The notes under the pieces were generated by a model. It searched no databases and was not told the DNA's origin. It saw only the letters and a program-made list of their open reading frames with translations. Below are positions 41,001-49,718 of a DNA stretch of 64,000 nt, piece by piece. The position numbers were made by a program, and so were the translations under genes. Source of the stretch: Alphaproteobacteria bacterium (GTDB lineage Bacteria > Pseudomonadota > Alphaproteobacteria > UBA9655); assembly GCA_013815465.1 (NCBI GenBank), contig JACDGE010000004.1:21425-85424 (forward strand). The letters run 5' to 3'. Every line of letters starts with the position of its first letter. Within the stretch, counting starts at the first letter, position 1.

Positions 41001-41634
41001 GGTTCCCACCTTCGTGGGAATGACGCCCGTGTTGGGAGAACCGATCCCGCGACTGCAATACAAACCCATTCAGTTCCTCCAAGGTGTGTTCACTGAAACG
41101 GAGAATGAGCTCATGATGACGGGGATCCTCCATCACCCTATGAGACGCCGTTTTTAAAAGTGTTTGCCGCTGCGTATCATTCATCACCTCAAAAAAAGGG
41201 GAAAGGCCCGCTTCCAAGGGAAAGCGTTTGAGAAGGGACTGGCAAAAGCTATGGATGGTTTGAATTTTTAATCCTCCAGGCGTATCCAGCGTCAGTCCAA
41301 AAAGGGTGCGCGCCCGTGTGAGCTTTTCATCAGAAGGAGAAATCCCTTGCAGATTTTCTAAAGATTGGCGCAACTCAGGTTCAGGCAAAATCGTCCACTC
41401 ACCCAAGCGCACCCGCACCCGATTGGCCATCTCAGCAGCAGCCGCCTTCGTAAACGTAAGGCATAAAATACGTGTCGGATCACAACCTTCAAGCAACAGG
41501 TTTAGTACCCGATCAGTCAAAACCTTAGTTTTCCCCGACCCGGCAGAAGCCGCAACCCACACAGAATGATGAGGATGGGCAGCGAGTTGCTGGGATTTTC
41601 CCGCGATTTGGTGAGGCATTACGATTTTCCCCAT
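38095..41634 (-). CDS. addA: Double-strand break repair helicase AddA, carrying palindromic-element-encoded inserts
   Basis: Walker A ASAGSGKTKVLTDRVLNLL, VDEAQDTSPTQW, IMTVHGSKGLQAPIVFLPD, C-terminal nuclease IDFKTH. Confidence 0.95.
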   Translation of the reverse strand: MGKIVMPHQIAGKSQQLAAHPHHSVWVAASAGSGKTKVLTDRVLNLLLEGCDPTRILCLTFTKAAAAEMANRVRVRLGEWTILPEPELRQSLENLQGISPSDEKLTRARTLFGLTLDTPGGLKIQTIHSFCQSLLKRFPLEAGLSPFFEVMNDTQRQTLLKTASHRVMEDPRHHELILRFSEHTLEELNGFVLQSRDRFSQHGRHSHEGGNLGTLDMNSTWVPAFAGMTPVGNVENNLLHALITPIPVEQLKPNLFIFEEGSPTDQIRGHTLAHFLSLPEEEKIQRYEDYLSLFLTQKGEKRACLLTQKAALKAPLFKDLLEEEGARLEQWLIARHTLEISTVSEAFLNYGQAFLETYEALKKKQSLLDYEDLILKSAALLKNPGCHWVLYKLDGGLDHILVDEAQDTSPTQWQVIRAIAEEFYANFVDETRKRTLFIVGDGKQSIYSFQGADPAVFAQMQQDLSTFARNSGQTWKDIDLTVSFRSTPQVLAVVDAVFSGCPLLSHPLYHLPFRKESAGHVEVWPLIEKEKEESLESWSPPLTQRHPDSPQRRLAKVIAKTIQGWLTGSGPLVRLTSPGDILILVRRRTAFVDTLIRVLKEHEVPVAGIDRLWLLDSLAVQDLLKIGEFLLLPEDDLTLATVLKGPLCNLSDEDLFKLVSIQKRSQIKSGMTAKSVETPRQPPVDLNAFLLRNTQNPDAVIPDSIRDLNLYGRSPYAPPKDTLWKRLQNDESYADVKSLLSDLLTKVDFLTPFSLFSYILGPLGGKKKWQTRLGPECLDSLDEFLNLCVNFQEDKTPSLQGFLYWISQEVIELKRDLDQSHQVRIMTVHGSKGLQAPIVFLPDTTQIPSELPPFEFHEGSLVWLPPAAKDIPLTKELKQKLREKQQGEHNRLLYVALTRAEDALYVCGWEGSAEDSWYDLVTRGMEKVGEEVDFPADGDLSGTGWRLSAGHKSEAPFLSPEKPDAFLMPTWLNNPPLPEISPQLLRPSEEKDDGTFRSSDFGAFAAPRGVLIHKLLETLALVSKDKRKIIASRYLEREQIPPDIALGMIKSVTRVFDAYPDFFGPRSQGEVPIVGAVGDFVLSGQIDRLVMADDHILCIDFKTHTHVPEGLHDIPETYVRQMALYQVALSQVYPQHPIICGLLWTHLPRLDLLPDDLLKKVTPLIDEKASKLYTVENQV
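39488..39645. repeat. Palindromic element (AGATCCCGGATC...GGGATGACAGCG family) within addA
   Basis: TAGATCCCGGATCGAGTCCGGGATGACAGCG and inverted CGCTGTCATCCCGGACTTGATCTGGGATCTC, preceded by small palindrome ATATGGACTTCGTCCATAT. Confidence 0.88.
40938..41037. repeat. Palindromic element (CCCGCGAAGGCGGG family) within addA
   Basis: CCCAACGGGCGTCATTCCCGCGAAGGCGGGGACCCAGG ... CCTAGGTTCCCACCTTCGTGGGAATGACGCCCGTGTTGGG. Confidence 0.92.
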
Positions 41635-44597
41635 TCTTGAAGACGGGCGAGTTGCTCGTAATCATTGTATCGCAAGGCCTTACTGGGCAGAGGGCGAGCT
41701 GGATAGGGGATTCGTTCATCCTCAAACAAGATCACCATGCGTTTTAACCCTTCAAGGGCTTTGACGGACCGTTCATGAGGGTCGCCGGAAAGAGTACGCA
41801 CAATACCTCCTTCACGATCACCTTTCAACCACCAAAACTGTAGGCTTTCAATGGCGGTGGTCGTGATGCCATCAAACCCTTTCGCCAAGGCAATCGCCCC
41901 CTCCAAAGGAAGTTGGGGAGAAAAACCAAGGGTCACATCCTGCTCTGAGGGTGGCATGCCCGTTTTATAATCCAGAATCCGCAGACGACCATCAGGCAGC
42001 AGATCTATCCGATCAGCCTTTGCCGTACACTCAAAGGGACCTTGGGGCGTGTTAAAGGTTAGGCGGCCTTTGACCTCCGTAAAGGTTTGGGTGCCAGAAA
42101 GCCGAGTCGCTTTCTCGTGGGTAATGAACCACTGGGCTAAATGCGTAAAGCGCGGCCACCAGAAAAGTTTGACGGAAGAGCTTTCTTCAAAGGGGTCAAA
42201 AAGGGTTTTGCCAATAAATAGAAGGATTTCCAGGCTATCCTTATGATGAGGATCCTTACAAAGTTTAAAGAATTCTTCAAAAATCTTATGAAGAAGGGTG
42301 CCGCGATCCGCAGGGCCTACTTCCGCATTCAGAGGATCAAGGGGCGCCAGTCCAAGAATTGTTCGTGCATAAAGGGCATAGGGATCCCGCATCCAGGTTT
42401 CAATTTGGGTGACGGAAAGACGTCGTGGACGCAATGAAGCAGGCGGAGAAGGAAGAGGCGGACTTGGGGTTTTGTACGCATCTGGTTGATCGAGGTGTTT
42501 GACCCACTCCAGCACCCTCGGCTCTTCGGGGAATGCAAGGTTCCAGGACTTTAAGTACACATCTAACCGTTCAAGCCAGCGGCACGCGATGGTGGGGGTC
42601 CCATCAATCTTTAAGGAGCGGGTCAAATAGACCTTGGGACGAGCGAAGGCTTGACCAAAGTCATGGGCAGAAAGCCCAATCCGTCTTTCAAGGGGAGGAA
42701 AGCCCAGCTCTTTCCGCATGGGACGATTGAGCCAAGGATCCAGACCGATTTCCGGTGGCCAATTGCCCTCATTCAGGCCCCCTAGAATCATGACGTCCGC
42801 GTGAAAAAGACGCGCTTCGATTGTGCCGAGGATGGCAAGGCGGGGATGCCGTTGAGGATGGAAGCGAAGTTTTTGGCCGCCCATAAATTCTTTAAAAACA
42901 GATGCATATTCTTTTAAAGTGAGGGCAGGAAATTCGTATGTAGCTTTTTTTAGGTCGTTAAAGAAAGTTTTGAGCGCCTCCCCCTTCACGCCCTTCCAGA
43001 GTTGACAAGCTCCTTTGTCATCTCTAGAGAGAGCTTCAGCCACCGTAACGTGCAGAGACAAGAGGTGTTCTAAGGGCGCTTTATTTATTTCTGTGAAGGG
43101 GAAAAAGAGATCTTGAAATGTTTTGAGCCAGGGGGTGTTATCCTCCCGACGATCTCCCCCACTAGCGTCATCCCGGAATTTAGAAAATCTTTGCGTTAGC
43201 TTAGCTTTTCTTAATGTCCGGGACTCAGGAGTATTTAAATCAATATTTTCCTGGGTCCCCACCTTCGCGGGGATGACGCTAGTTGGGTGTGCGCGAGACG
43301 TCCCCCGCAAAACACGTTTCTCAAACCGACGAACCTTACTCCGCGAGGTCAAATGGCACAGAGGATGCTTCAGTAAAGATAAGAGAGCGATTTGGTCTTG
43401 AGGATTCGCCGCAAACTCCACACACAGATTAAGGAAAACACCAGGGGGGGTTTGATTCAGAGGCTCACCCGCTGAACTGTCGATGTCAATCGCCCATCGT
43501 TTGAGCTCTTCCCTCACCCGCTCCGTGAGTTTTAAATCGGACGTTATAAGAGCAATGCGTTGATGGGGAATTTCAAGCTGTTGACGAAGTAAAATAGAAA
43601 TCGCAAGGGCCTCTTCTTGGGGAGAAGGACACAAAACCCGGTACACCCCTTCAAGAGCTTTTTCAGGCGAAGGTCCCGTCGTTGAAAAGGAAGGCTTCAA
43701 CGATTGGGCAAAAAGATGCACACGTTCAGGACATTGGGCTCTCTGCCCCTGCAACCCACCCCAGAGCTGAATCTCCGACGGCAGTAGATTCATTTTCTGC
43801 AAAAATTGGGTGGGAGCATATTGAGGATGACACGGAGAAAGGGATCTAACTTCTTCCTTGGTTAAGGTCGTATCCAGGCCTGGTAAAATGATGGCCCCTT
43901 GGGGCATGTTCGCGATGGCCTGAAGGAGCGTACAGGTGGCCGGCATGGTTCCTGTAGATCCCGCTGCCATTATGGGGTGAGAAGGTGGCGATTTTTCCCA
44001 ACGCCCTATGATTTTCTGCACCAGCTGATGGTGGCGGGTGTGAGGCTCGATCACCCCTTTTTCTTCTAAAATTTTTGGCCAGTGGGTTGTAATGATCTCA
44101 AGAAAATCGAGAGTGAGCTGCCAGTGACTTGCAAATTCAGAAGGCACAAGATGCAACAATCCTTCCCACGGCACATTTTCAATCACCGCTTGATCCATCA
44201 AGCTCACAAGGCTTTTCGCAAGCTTAAGGGAAAGGGCGGGGGTGGAGGGAACGCCCGATTTTTCCGCATATTCTTCAATAAGCTTCGTCAAGAGGCTCAG
44301 ACGGTTAAAAGGAGGCAAAAGAGGAGGTAATCCATCCTCATCTATGGGAGAGTGTATGAACGCTTCATCCTCATCCAAATCCCCCAGAGGGGTCAACTTA
44401 GGAAGGAGAAAACATCGCGTCTTCTCATGACGCAACATGGCTCTCCGCACTTCAATACAGGCGCGCCGTGTAGGCAGAAACACTTCCATTTGACTGAGGG
44501 CAAAGGGATCTTTTTTGCTCAGCTGCAGGAGGCCGATGGCAAAACTTTCTAAGAATGAATACTCGGAGGGGATGTTATAAACGTTTGGCATTTCCAT
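41619..44597 (-). CDS. addB: Double-strand break repair nuclease AddB, with palindromic-element insert
   Basis: AddB layout: ...LPTRRACIEVRRAM, GTIEARLFHADVMILGGLNEGNWPP, C-terminal LRILDYKTGMPPS nuclease motif; overlaps addA start. Confidence 0.93.
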   Translation of the reverse strand: MEMPNVYNIPSEYSFLESFAIGLLQLSKKDPFALSQMEVFLPTRRACIEVRRAMLRHEKTRCFLLPKLTPLGDLDEDEAFIHSPIDEDGLPPLLPPFNRLSLLTKLIEEYAEKSGVPSTPALSLKLAKSLVSLMDQAVIENVPWEGLLHLVPSEFASHWQLTLDFLEIITTHWPKILEEKGVIEPHTRHHQLVQKIIGRWEKSPPSHPIMAAGSTGTMPATCTLLQAIANMPQGAIILPGLDTTLTKEEVRSLSPCHPQYAPTQFLQKMNLLPSEIQLWGGLQGQRAQCPERVHLFAQSLKPSFSTTGPSPEKALEGVYRVLCPSPQEEALAISILLRQQLEIPHQRIALITSDLKLTERVREELKRWAIDIDSSAGEPLNQTPPGVFLNLCVEFAANPQDQIALLSLLKHPLCHLTSRSKVRRFEKRVLRGTSRAHPTSVIPAKVGTQENIDLNTPESRTLRKAKLTQRFSKFRDDASGGDRREDNTPWLKTFQDLFFPFTEINKAPLEHLLSLHVTVAEALSRDDKGACQLWKGVKGEALKTFFNDLKKATYEFPALTLKEYASVFKEFMGGQKLRFHPQRHPRLAILGTIEARLFHADVMILGGLNEGNWPPEIGLDPWLNRPMRKELGFPPLERRIGLSAHDFGQAFARPKVYLTRSLKIDGTPTIACRWLERLDVYLKSWNLAFPEEPRVLEWVKHLDQPDAYKTPSPPLPSPPASLRPRRLSVTQIETWMRDPYALYARTILGLAPLDPLNAEVGPADRGTLLHKIFEEFFKLCKDPHHKDSLEILLFIGKTLFDPFEESSSVKLFWWPRFTHLAQWFITHEKATRLSGTQTFTEVKGRLTFNTPQGPFECTAKADRIDLLPDGRLRILDYKTGMPPSEQDVTLGFSPQLPLEGAIALAKGFDGITTTAIESLQFWWLKGDREGGIVRTLSGDPHERSVKALEGLKRMVILFEDERIPYPARPLPSKALRYNDYEQLARLQEWGKS
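43156..43287. repeat. Composite palindromic element within addB
   Basis: CCCCCACTAGCGTCATCCC ... CCTGGGTCCCCACCTTCGCGGGGATGACGCTAGTTGGG with an internal CCCGGAATTTAGAAAA...TTTTCTTAATGTCCGGG inverted repeat. Confidence 0.85.
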
Positions 44598-44619
44598 TCT
44601 TTCTTGTGAGGTAGAGAGA

Positions 44620-45216
44620 TTAATATAACTTAATCACTGCCAAGGCTAATAAAAAAATAAATGATAAGTATAAGATAAAAAATATATAACCCATAATAAT
44701 GAACACTCCATCCTTTTCAGTTGTGCCAAGGCTGAAAAGAATAATACACCCCCCAAATATGAAATTACTTAAGGGAATCGGGAGAATTAATAAAATCGCC
44801 AAAAGGAAAATAGCGATTCCGTTCATGACTTCCATAATTCCTGTAGTCATAAAAGATCTTCTAGGTTTTAAAAAGCGTTCCAATTTAATGATGTAAGGAA
44901 GAGCTGCCTCGATAACTTTAGAAATTTTTTCATGAGATATTGTGTGGTGGGCAATGAGTTTGGGAAGCCAAAGAGAACCTCTTCTACAGATCATTTGTAC
45001 AGCAAAAATGAGAATAGGAATACTAAAAACAAAGGCAATGCCAGGAATGACAGAAAAAGGTAAGATCGCGGGTAAGGAAAAAAGTAATATGGCCACACCA
45101 AAGGCTCTTCCTCCCAGCATATGGACGAGGTCTTGATAGGTTAGGGTGTGATTCGATGGTTTATCGTGAACAATTTTGAGAAGGATTTCAGAAGACCGTT
45201 TGTGAAGTTTTTTCAT
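44620..45216 (-). CDS. ExoD family exopolysaccharide synthesis protein
   Basis: LGGRAFGVAILLFSLPAILPFSVIPGIAFVFSIPILIFAVQM typical of ExoD family. Confidence 0.82.
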   Translation of the reverse strand: MKKLHKRSSEILLKIVHDKPSNHTLTYQDLVHMLGGRAFGVAILLFSLPAILPFSVIPGIAFVFSIPILIFAVQMICRRGSLWLPKLIAHHTISHEKISKVIEAALPYIIKLERFLKPRRSFMTTGIMEVMNGIAIFLLAILLILPIPLSNFIFGGCIILFSLGTTEKDGVFIIMGYIFFILYLSFIFLLALAVIKLY

Positions 45217-45311
45217 GTGTTTCCAAGCTATGCACTGAGAAAGGGCGTAAGTCTATAAAGTATAGTTTTTTTTTGCCGTTTGATCAATTGATGATCACCA
45301 AAATATTTTAA

Positions 45312-46052
45312 CTAATTGCTTCTCACCAACTCATAAAGGGCCAACGCCATCGCGATGGATACATTGAGGGTGGGGAATTCAGGATCGGTGGGAAGTTTCG
45401 TCATATAGTCGCACTTTTCCTGTGTGAGGCGCCGCAGCCCCTCTCCCTCTGCGCCCATAACGAGGGCAAGTTTGGGGGGCAGGTCGGCTTTAGAAAGAGT
45501 TTTAGGGGCTCTTTCATCCAGGCCTAGGGTCCAAAAACCGTCCTCTTTCAGGTCATCCAAGGTGCGGGCGAGGTTTGTGACCTGCCATATAGGCAAAAGC
45601 TCGAGCGCCCCTGAAGCGGCTTTGGCCAATACGCCACTTAAGGGAGGGGCATTGCGGTCCGTCATGATGATTCCTAAGGCGCCCAACGCCCGCGCTGTTC
45701 GAATGATCGCTCCCACATTGTGAGGGTCTGTGACTTGATCCAAAACAACTAGAATCCCCGCATCCTTGTGGCGTAAAGCCGGCAAAGAATGCTCGGGCAG
45801 CGGCGCAACCTCCATGGCGATGCCTTGATGAACTGCGCCTTCAGGCAGCATGCGGGAGATCGAATAGGCATCCATAATTTCAGTTCTAATGGAAGGGTCC
45901 TCTGCTTTGAGAGCGAGCTCTTTAGCATTTGATTGGGTAATTACAAGGCGAAAGCAACGCCTGTTGGGATTGGCAAGGGCTGCATGGCAGGCATGAATTC
46001 CCCAAAGCCACAGACGATTAGGATTTGAGGGTTGGGAACGTTTTTTGACCAT
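45312..46052 (-). CDS. rlmB: RlmB/TrmH-type 23S rRNA ribose 2'-O-methyltransferase
   Basis: VVLDQVTDPHNVGAIIRTARALGA, MGAEGEGLRRLTQEKCD, FPTLNVSIAMALALYEL. Confidence 0.92.
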   Translation of the reverse strand: MVKKRSQPSNPNRLWLWGIHACHAALANPNRRCFRLVITQSNAKELALKAEDPSIRTEIMDAYSISRMLPEGAVHQGIAMEVAPLPEHSLPALRHKDAGILVVLDQVTDPHNVGAIIRTARALGALGIIMTDRNAPPLSGVLAKAASGALELLPIWQVTNLARTLDDLKEDGFWTLGLDERAPKTLSKADLPPKLALVMGAEGEGLRRLTQEKCDYMTKLPTDPEFPTLNVSIAMALALYELVRSN

Positions 46053-46057
46053 AATGA

Positions 46058-46528
46058 TTATTTTTTAACCTCAAAAATAGCTTCTACTTCAACTGCCACG
46101 CCGAGGGGCAATGCATTCACACCAACAGCTGCGCGCGTATGGTGACCCTTTTCGCCAAAAATCGCAACCATAAGATCGGAGGCTCCATTCATGACCTGTG
46201 ATTGCTCCTTAAAATCATCCGTTGAATGAATAAAGCCCCCTAAACGAACACAGCGGATAATTTGAGTCCCGTTTTCTTCGCACGCTCTTTTCAACTGAGC
46301 GAGAATATTCAAAGCGCAGAGATGGGCGGCTTTTTGCCCATCTTCAATAGAAAAATCGCGTCCTAGCTTTCCAATATAGTTTATTTTTCCGTTCCAAGAC
46401 GGTATTTGGCCAGAGATAAACACGAGAGATTCAACTTTTACGTAAGGAACATAATTGGCCAGAGGAGGAAGTTGGGTGGGCAAAGAGAGACCTAATTCCT
46501 GCAGTCGTGATTCAATCATAGCATTCAA
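46058..46528 (-). CDS. RidA family protein
   Basis: LVFISGQIPSWNGKINYIGKLG..., HTRAAVGVNALPLGVAVEVEAIFEV. Confidence 0.9.
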   Translation of the reverse strand: MNAMIESRLQELGLSLPTQLPPLANYVPYVKVESLVFISGQIPSWNGKINYIGKLGRDFSIEDGQKAAHLCALNILAQLKRACEENGTQIIRCVRLGGFIHSTDDFKEQSQVMNGASDLMVAIFGEKGHHTRAAVGVNALPLGVAVEVEAIFEVKK

Positions 46529-46689
46529 CCTTTTTTATTCTGTATACTCTTTTATGATGATATAACTACAGGCCAAAATATGCTAGTACAACGATTGTGG
46601 GGTGTGATATTTAGCAGGTTGTCATTGCGAGCGAAGCGTAGCACCCCGGAGCTGCAAAAAAACTAGATTGCTTCGCTTGTAGGAGAACA

Positions 46690-47589
46690 TTGCTAAATAT
46701 AAAAACAAGGGGAAAAATGATAAAAAATATTGGTGTTATTGGCTCAGGCCAAATGGGGAGCGGTATTGCTCATGTGGGCTTACTTGCGGGCTATACGGTG
46801 TTCTTAAGTGATACATCAGAGGAGATTCTCGAAATAGGTCTTCAGAAAATTAGCCAGAATATGGACAGACAAGTATCCCGCGGGAAGCTATCCGTTAAAG
46901 AAAAAAGCGATGCTCTGGCAGGCCTCCATCATTTTGTAGGGTTAGAGGGCCTTAAATCCTGTGATCTTATCATAGAAGCCGCGACAGAAAATGAAGAGGT
47001 CAAAAAAGAGATCTTTCGGAAACTTGTTCCTTTTCTTTCACCCCATTGTTTGTTGGCAACCAATACATCCTCAATTTCTATTACAGCCCTAGGCGGGGCA
47101 ACCGATCGGCCTGATAAATTTATGGGTATGCATTTTATGAATCCTGTCCCCGTGATGCAACTCGTTGAACTTATTAAAGGAATTGCGACTTCGACTGCAA
47201 CGTTTCAGTCTATCCAAGATGTGGTCAAACGGCTGGGAAAGAAAAGTGTCTTATCGGAAGATTATCCGGGCTTTATCGTCAATCGTATTCTGATGCCCAT
47301 GATTAATGAGGCGGTCTATGCTCTTTTTGAAGGTGTGGGAACCATTGAATCGATTGATAGAGGCATGTGCTTAGGGACCAATCACCCCATGGGCCCCTTG
47401 GAACTTGCGGACTTGATCGGCCTTGATACCTGTGCGTCTATTATGGAAGTCCTTTACAACGGTCGGGGCGGCAGTAAATACAAGCCTTGCCCTCTCCTCG
47501 TTAAATATGTAGAAGGAGGATGGCTTGGGCGAAAAACAGGCCGCGGTTTTTATGATTATACAGGGGAACAACCTGTTCCCACCCGTTAG
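46690..47589 (+). CDS. 3-hydroxybutyryl-CoA dehydrogenase (internal ATG at 46717 likely start)
   Basis: IGVIGSGQMGSGIAHVGLLAGYTVFLSD, GMHFMNPVPVMQLVELI, DYPGFIVNRILMPMINEAVYALFEGVG. Confidence 0.95.
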   Translation: MLNIKTRGKMIKNIGVIGSGQMGSGIAHVGLLAGYTVFLSDTSEEILEIGLQKISQNMDRQVSRGKLSVKEKSDALAGLHHFVGLEGLKSCDLIIEAATENEEVKKEIFRKLVPFLSPHCLLATNTSSISITALGGATDRPDKFMGMHFMNPVPVMQLVELIKGIATSTATFQSIQDVVKRLGKKSVLSEDYPGFIVNRILMPMINEAVYALFEGVGTIESIDRGMCLGTNHPMGPLELADLIGLDTCASIMEVLYNGRGGSKYKPCPLLVKYVEGGWLGRKTGRGFYDYTGEQPVPTR

Positions 47590-47604
47590 GTAAGAGAGGG
47601 AAGT

Positions 47605-47841
47605 ATGCAACCTATTGAATCGATGAGCTTTGAAGACGCATTAAGAGAGTTAGAAGCGATTGTCCGTCGTCTTGAAGAGGGAAAAACAAACTTGGAAGAC
47701 GCCATGGCTGCTTATGAAAGAGGGGCGGCTTTGAGGGCACATTGTGAGAAAAAGCTTAAAGACGCCCGTCTTCGGGTTGAGCAAATTGTGGTGGGGGTGG
47801 ATGGCGTGATTACGAAGAAGGAAAGCGATCTTGAGGTATAG
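47605..47841 (+). CDS. xseB: Exodeoxyribonuclease VII small subunit
   Basis: MSFEDALRELEAIVRRLEEGKTNLEDAMAAYERG. Confidence 0.95.
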   Translation: MQPIESMSFEDALRELEAIVRRLEEGKTNLEDAMAAYERGAALRAHCEKKLKDARLRVEQIVVGVDGVITKKESDLEV

Positions 47842-48043
47842 ATTATGATTTTTAGATCCCGGATCAACTCCCGGATGATAGTGTCAAATAATGTATTCTC
47901 TATTAATAAGCAGTAGGATCAGATCTAACAATGGTTGATTATAGAGACGCCCCACCCTCCGCTGTGATCCAGGTCCCTGCCTTCGCGAGGATGATCCTGG
48001 ACCTAAAAAATTCGGCATAAGATATAGAAGGTGTGAGAAGATC

Positions 48044-48919
48044 ATGACGACGAAACCCGCATTTCTCCAACAGCTCAAAACCTTCAGCAAACAAATCGAA
48101 GACGTCTTAGAGCATATTCTCCCCCCACCGGCTACGCGCTTGCATGAAGCGATGCGCTATAGCGTCTTAGGCGGTGGCAAGCGTCTTCGCTCTTTTTTTG
48201 TGTGGGCCGCTTCCCAACTTTATGATGTAGAGCCAACACAAGCTCTCAAGGCAGCAGCTGCACTAGAACTAATCCAATCCTATTCCCTCGTGCATGACGA
48301 TCTACCCTGTATGGATAATGCGGATATGAGGCGGGGAAAGCCCAGCTGCCATAAAGTTTTTGGAGAAGCAACCGCTACCCTTGTGGGGGATGCGCTCATA
48401 CCGCTGGCTTTTGAAACCCTTTCCTCCCTCGATGTGACACCTCAGATTCGCCTGGAACTCATTGAAAGTTTGGCCCATACCATTGGCTCTACAGGTTTGG
48501 TTGCGGGTCAAATGAGGGATTTAGATCAGGAAGAATGGCCTCGAACTTTTATGGGGCTTGTTGAACTGCAGTATCTTAAAACGGGTATTTTGTTCGGATT
48601 TGCTATGGAAGCGGGCGCCATCTTAGGAAGCGCTTCTGTTACTGAGCGAAATTCTTTAAAAGCCTATGGAATTCTTTTTGGCCAAGCCTTTCAAATGAAG
48701 GATGATTGGCTGGATGGCCATGGGGACGAAGCGACGCTTGGAAAGCCTGCGGGGCAAGATGCAGAGAAGTTTACTTTCCTTACCTTGCTTGGTCCGGACC
48801 TTCTGCATGAAAGAGCAGAAAATTCCATTACCGAAGCCATTCGCGAGCTTCACTCTTTTGGAGAGCGGGCTGCTCCCTTGAGGGAAGCAGCTTTGTATGT
48901 GATGACGCAGGGGAAGTAG
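48044..48919 (+). CDS. ispA: Polyprenyl (farnesyl) diphosphate synthase
   Basis: LGGGKRLRSFF, SLVHDDLPCMDNADMRRGKPSCHKVFGEA, FQMKDDWLD. Confidence 0.95.
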   Translation: MTTKPAFLQQLKTFSKQIEDVLEHILPPPATRLHEAMRYSVLGGGKRLRSFFVWAASQLYDVEPTQALKAAAALELIQSYSLVHDDLPCMDNADMRRGKPSCHKVFGEATATLVGDALIPLAFETLSSLDVTPQIRLELIESLAHTIGSTGLVAGQMRDLDQEEWPRTFMGLVELQYLKTGILFGFAMEAGAILGSASVTERNSLKAYGILFGQAFQMKDDWLDGHGDEATLGKPAGQDAEKFTFLTLLGPDLLHERAENSITEAIRELHSFGERAAPLREAALYVMTQGK

Positions 48920-49038
48920 GGGTATAGTTCTTCAATAACTTGTCCTAAATATTTCACCACCTAACAAATTTTTTGTGAATAGGACAGTATTCTGGCGAGT
49001 GTCGTCCCCGTGTTCCCCGCTTCTGCGCCCCAGTATCT

Positions 49039-49091
49039 CGGGCTAGAGTTTCTAATCGTTCTTAAAGAAAAGTTTTAGAAACTCTAGCCCG
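49039..49091. repeat. Perfect 17-bp inverted repeat (possible bidirectional terminator)
   Basis: CGGGCTAGAGTTTCTAA (49039..49055) / TTAGAAACTCTAGCCCG (49075..49091). Confidence 0.9.
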
Positions 49092-49290
49092 TGTTTTCTT
49101 TAAAACTGCAATGGCCCTCCCGGTCTTTAAACGCGCGATTCATGCAATCATCTTTATCTGGCGACTTGAATGTGCCCCTGTGCACGCACGTGCACAGACC
49201 ATCAGCGTAGGTGGGACTTAGACTGCTGATCAGATACGTACTTATAAGCAGTGAGAACGCCAGAACACTGACATCAAATTTTCTAAACAT
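49084..49290 (-). CDS. Small secreted Cys-containing protein, unknown function
   Basis: 68 aa, signal-peptide-like N-term ending YADG, 4 Cys. Confidence 0.45.
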   Translation of the reverse strand: MFRKFDVSVLAFSLLISTYLISSLSPTYADGLCTCVHRGTFKSPDKDDCMNRAFKDREGHCSFKENTG

Positions 49291-49419
49291 GTGAATCTTC
49301 CTTGTTGTTTGTTTCTATCTGGAGAGCAAACGTCACGCATACGGACGGGATCTCTCATCCTCAGTCTATCCCATTTTGATTAAGATGTGATTAACAACGG
49401 GATCCCCGCCGTAGCATAG

Positions 49420-49599
49420 GACAAGCCTTGTGGCCAAGATGCAGAGAAATTTACGTTCCTTACTTTACTTCGTGCCGACCTTCTTTATGAGAGAGCCGGG
49501 CATTATATTACGGAAGCCATCCGGGAGCTCTAACCTTTTGGAGAGCGGGCTGCTTCTTTGCGGGAAGCAGCCTTGTTTGTAGTTTCTCAGGGGAAATAG
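49420..49599 (+). pseudogene. Decayed copy of ispA 3' end
   Basis: DKPCGQDAEKFTFLTLLRADLLYERAGHYITEAIREL*PFGERAASLREAALFVVSQGK* vs intact ispA GKPAGQDAEKFTFLTLLGPDLLHERAENSITEAIRELHSFGERAAPLREAALYVMTQGK*. Confidence 0.93.
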
Positions 49600-49718
49600 A
49601 GTCAAGATTTAATCTCTCTTAGGATTGAATTCCCCGCCGTTTGCGGCGACAATTTCAACTCTCTTTTCTAAACTCGATACCCTGCTGCTTGCAGCGGGGT
49701 TATTCATTTGCACTCATA

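Noticed and set aside
46618-46680. GTCATTGCGAGCGAAGCG motif (also ~18296) as a regulatory site
   Set aside because: Looks like another common dispersed repeat fragment; only two partial copies here, with no positional logic to call a regulator site.
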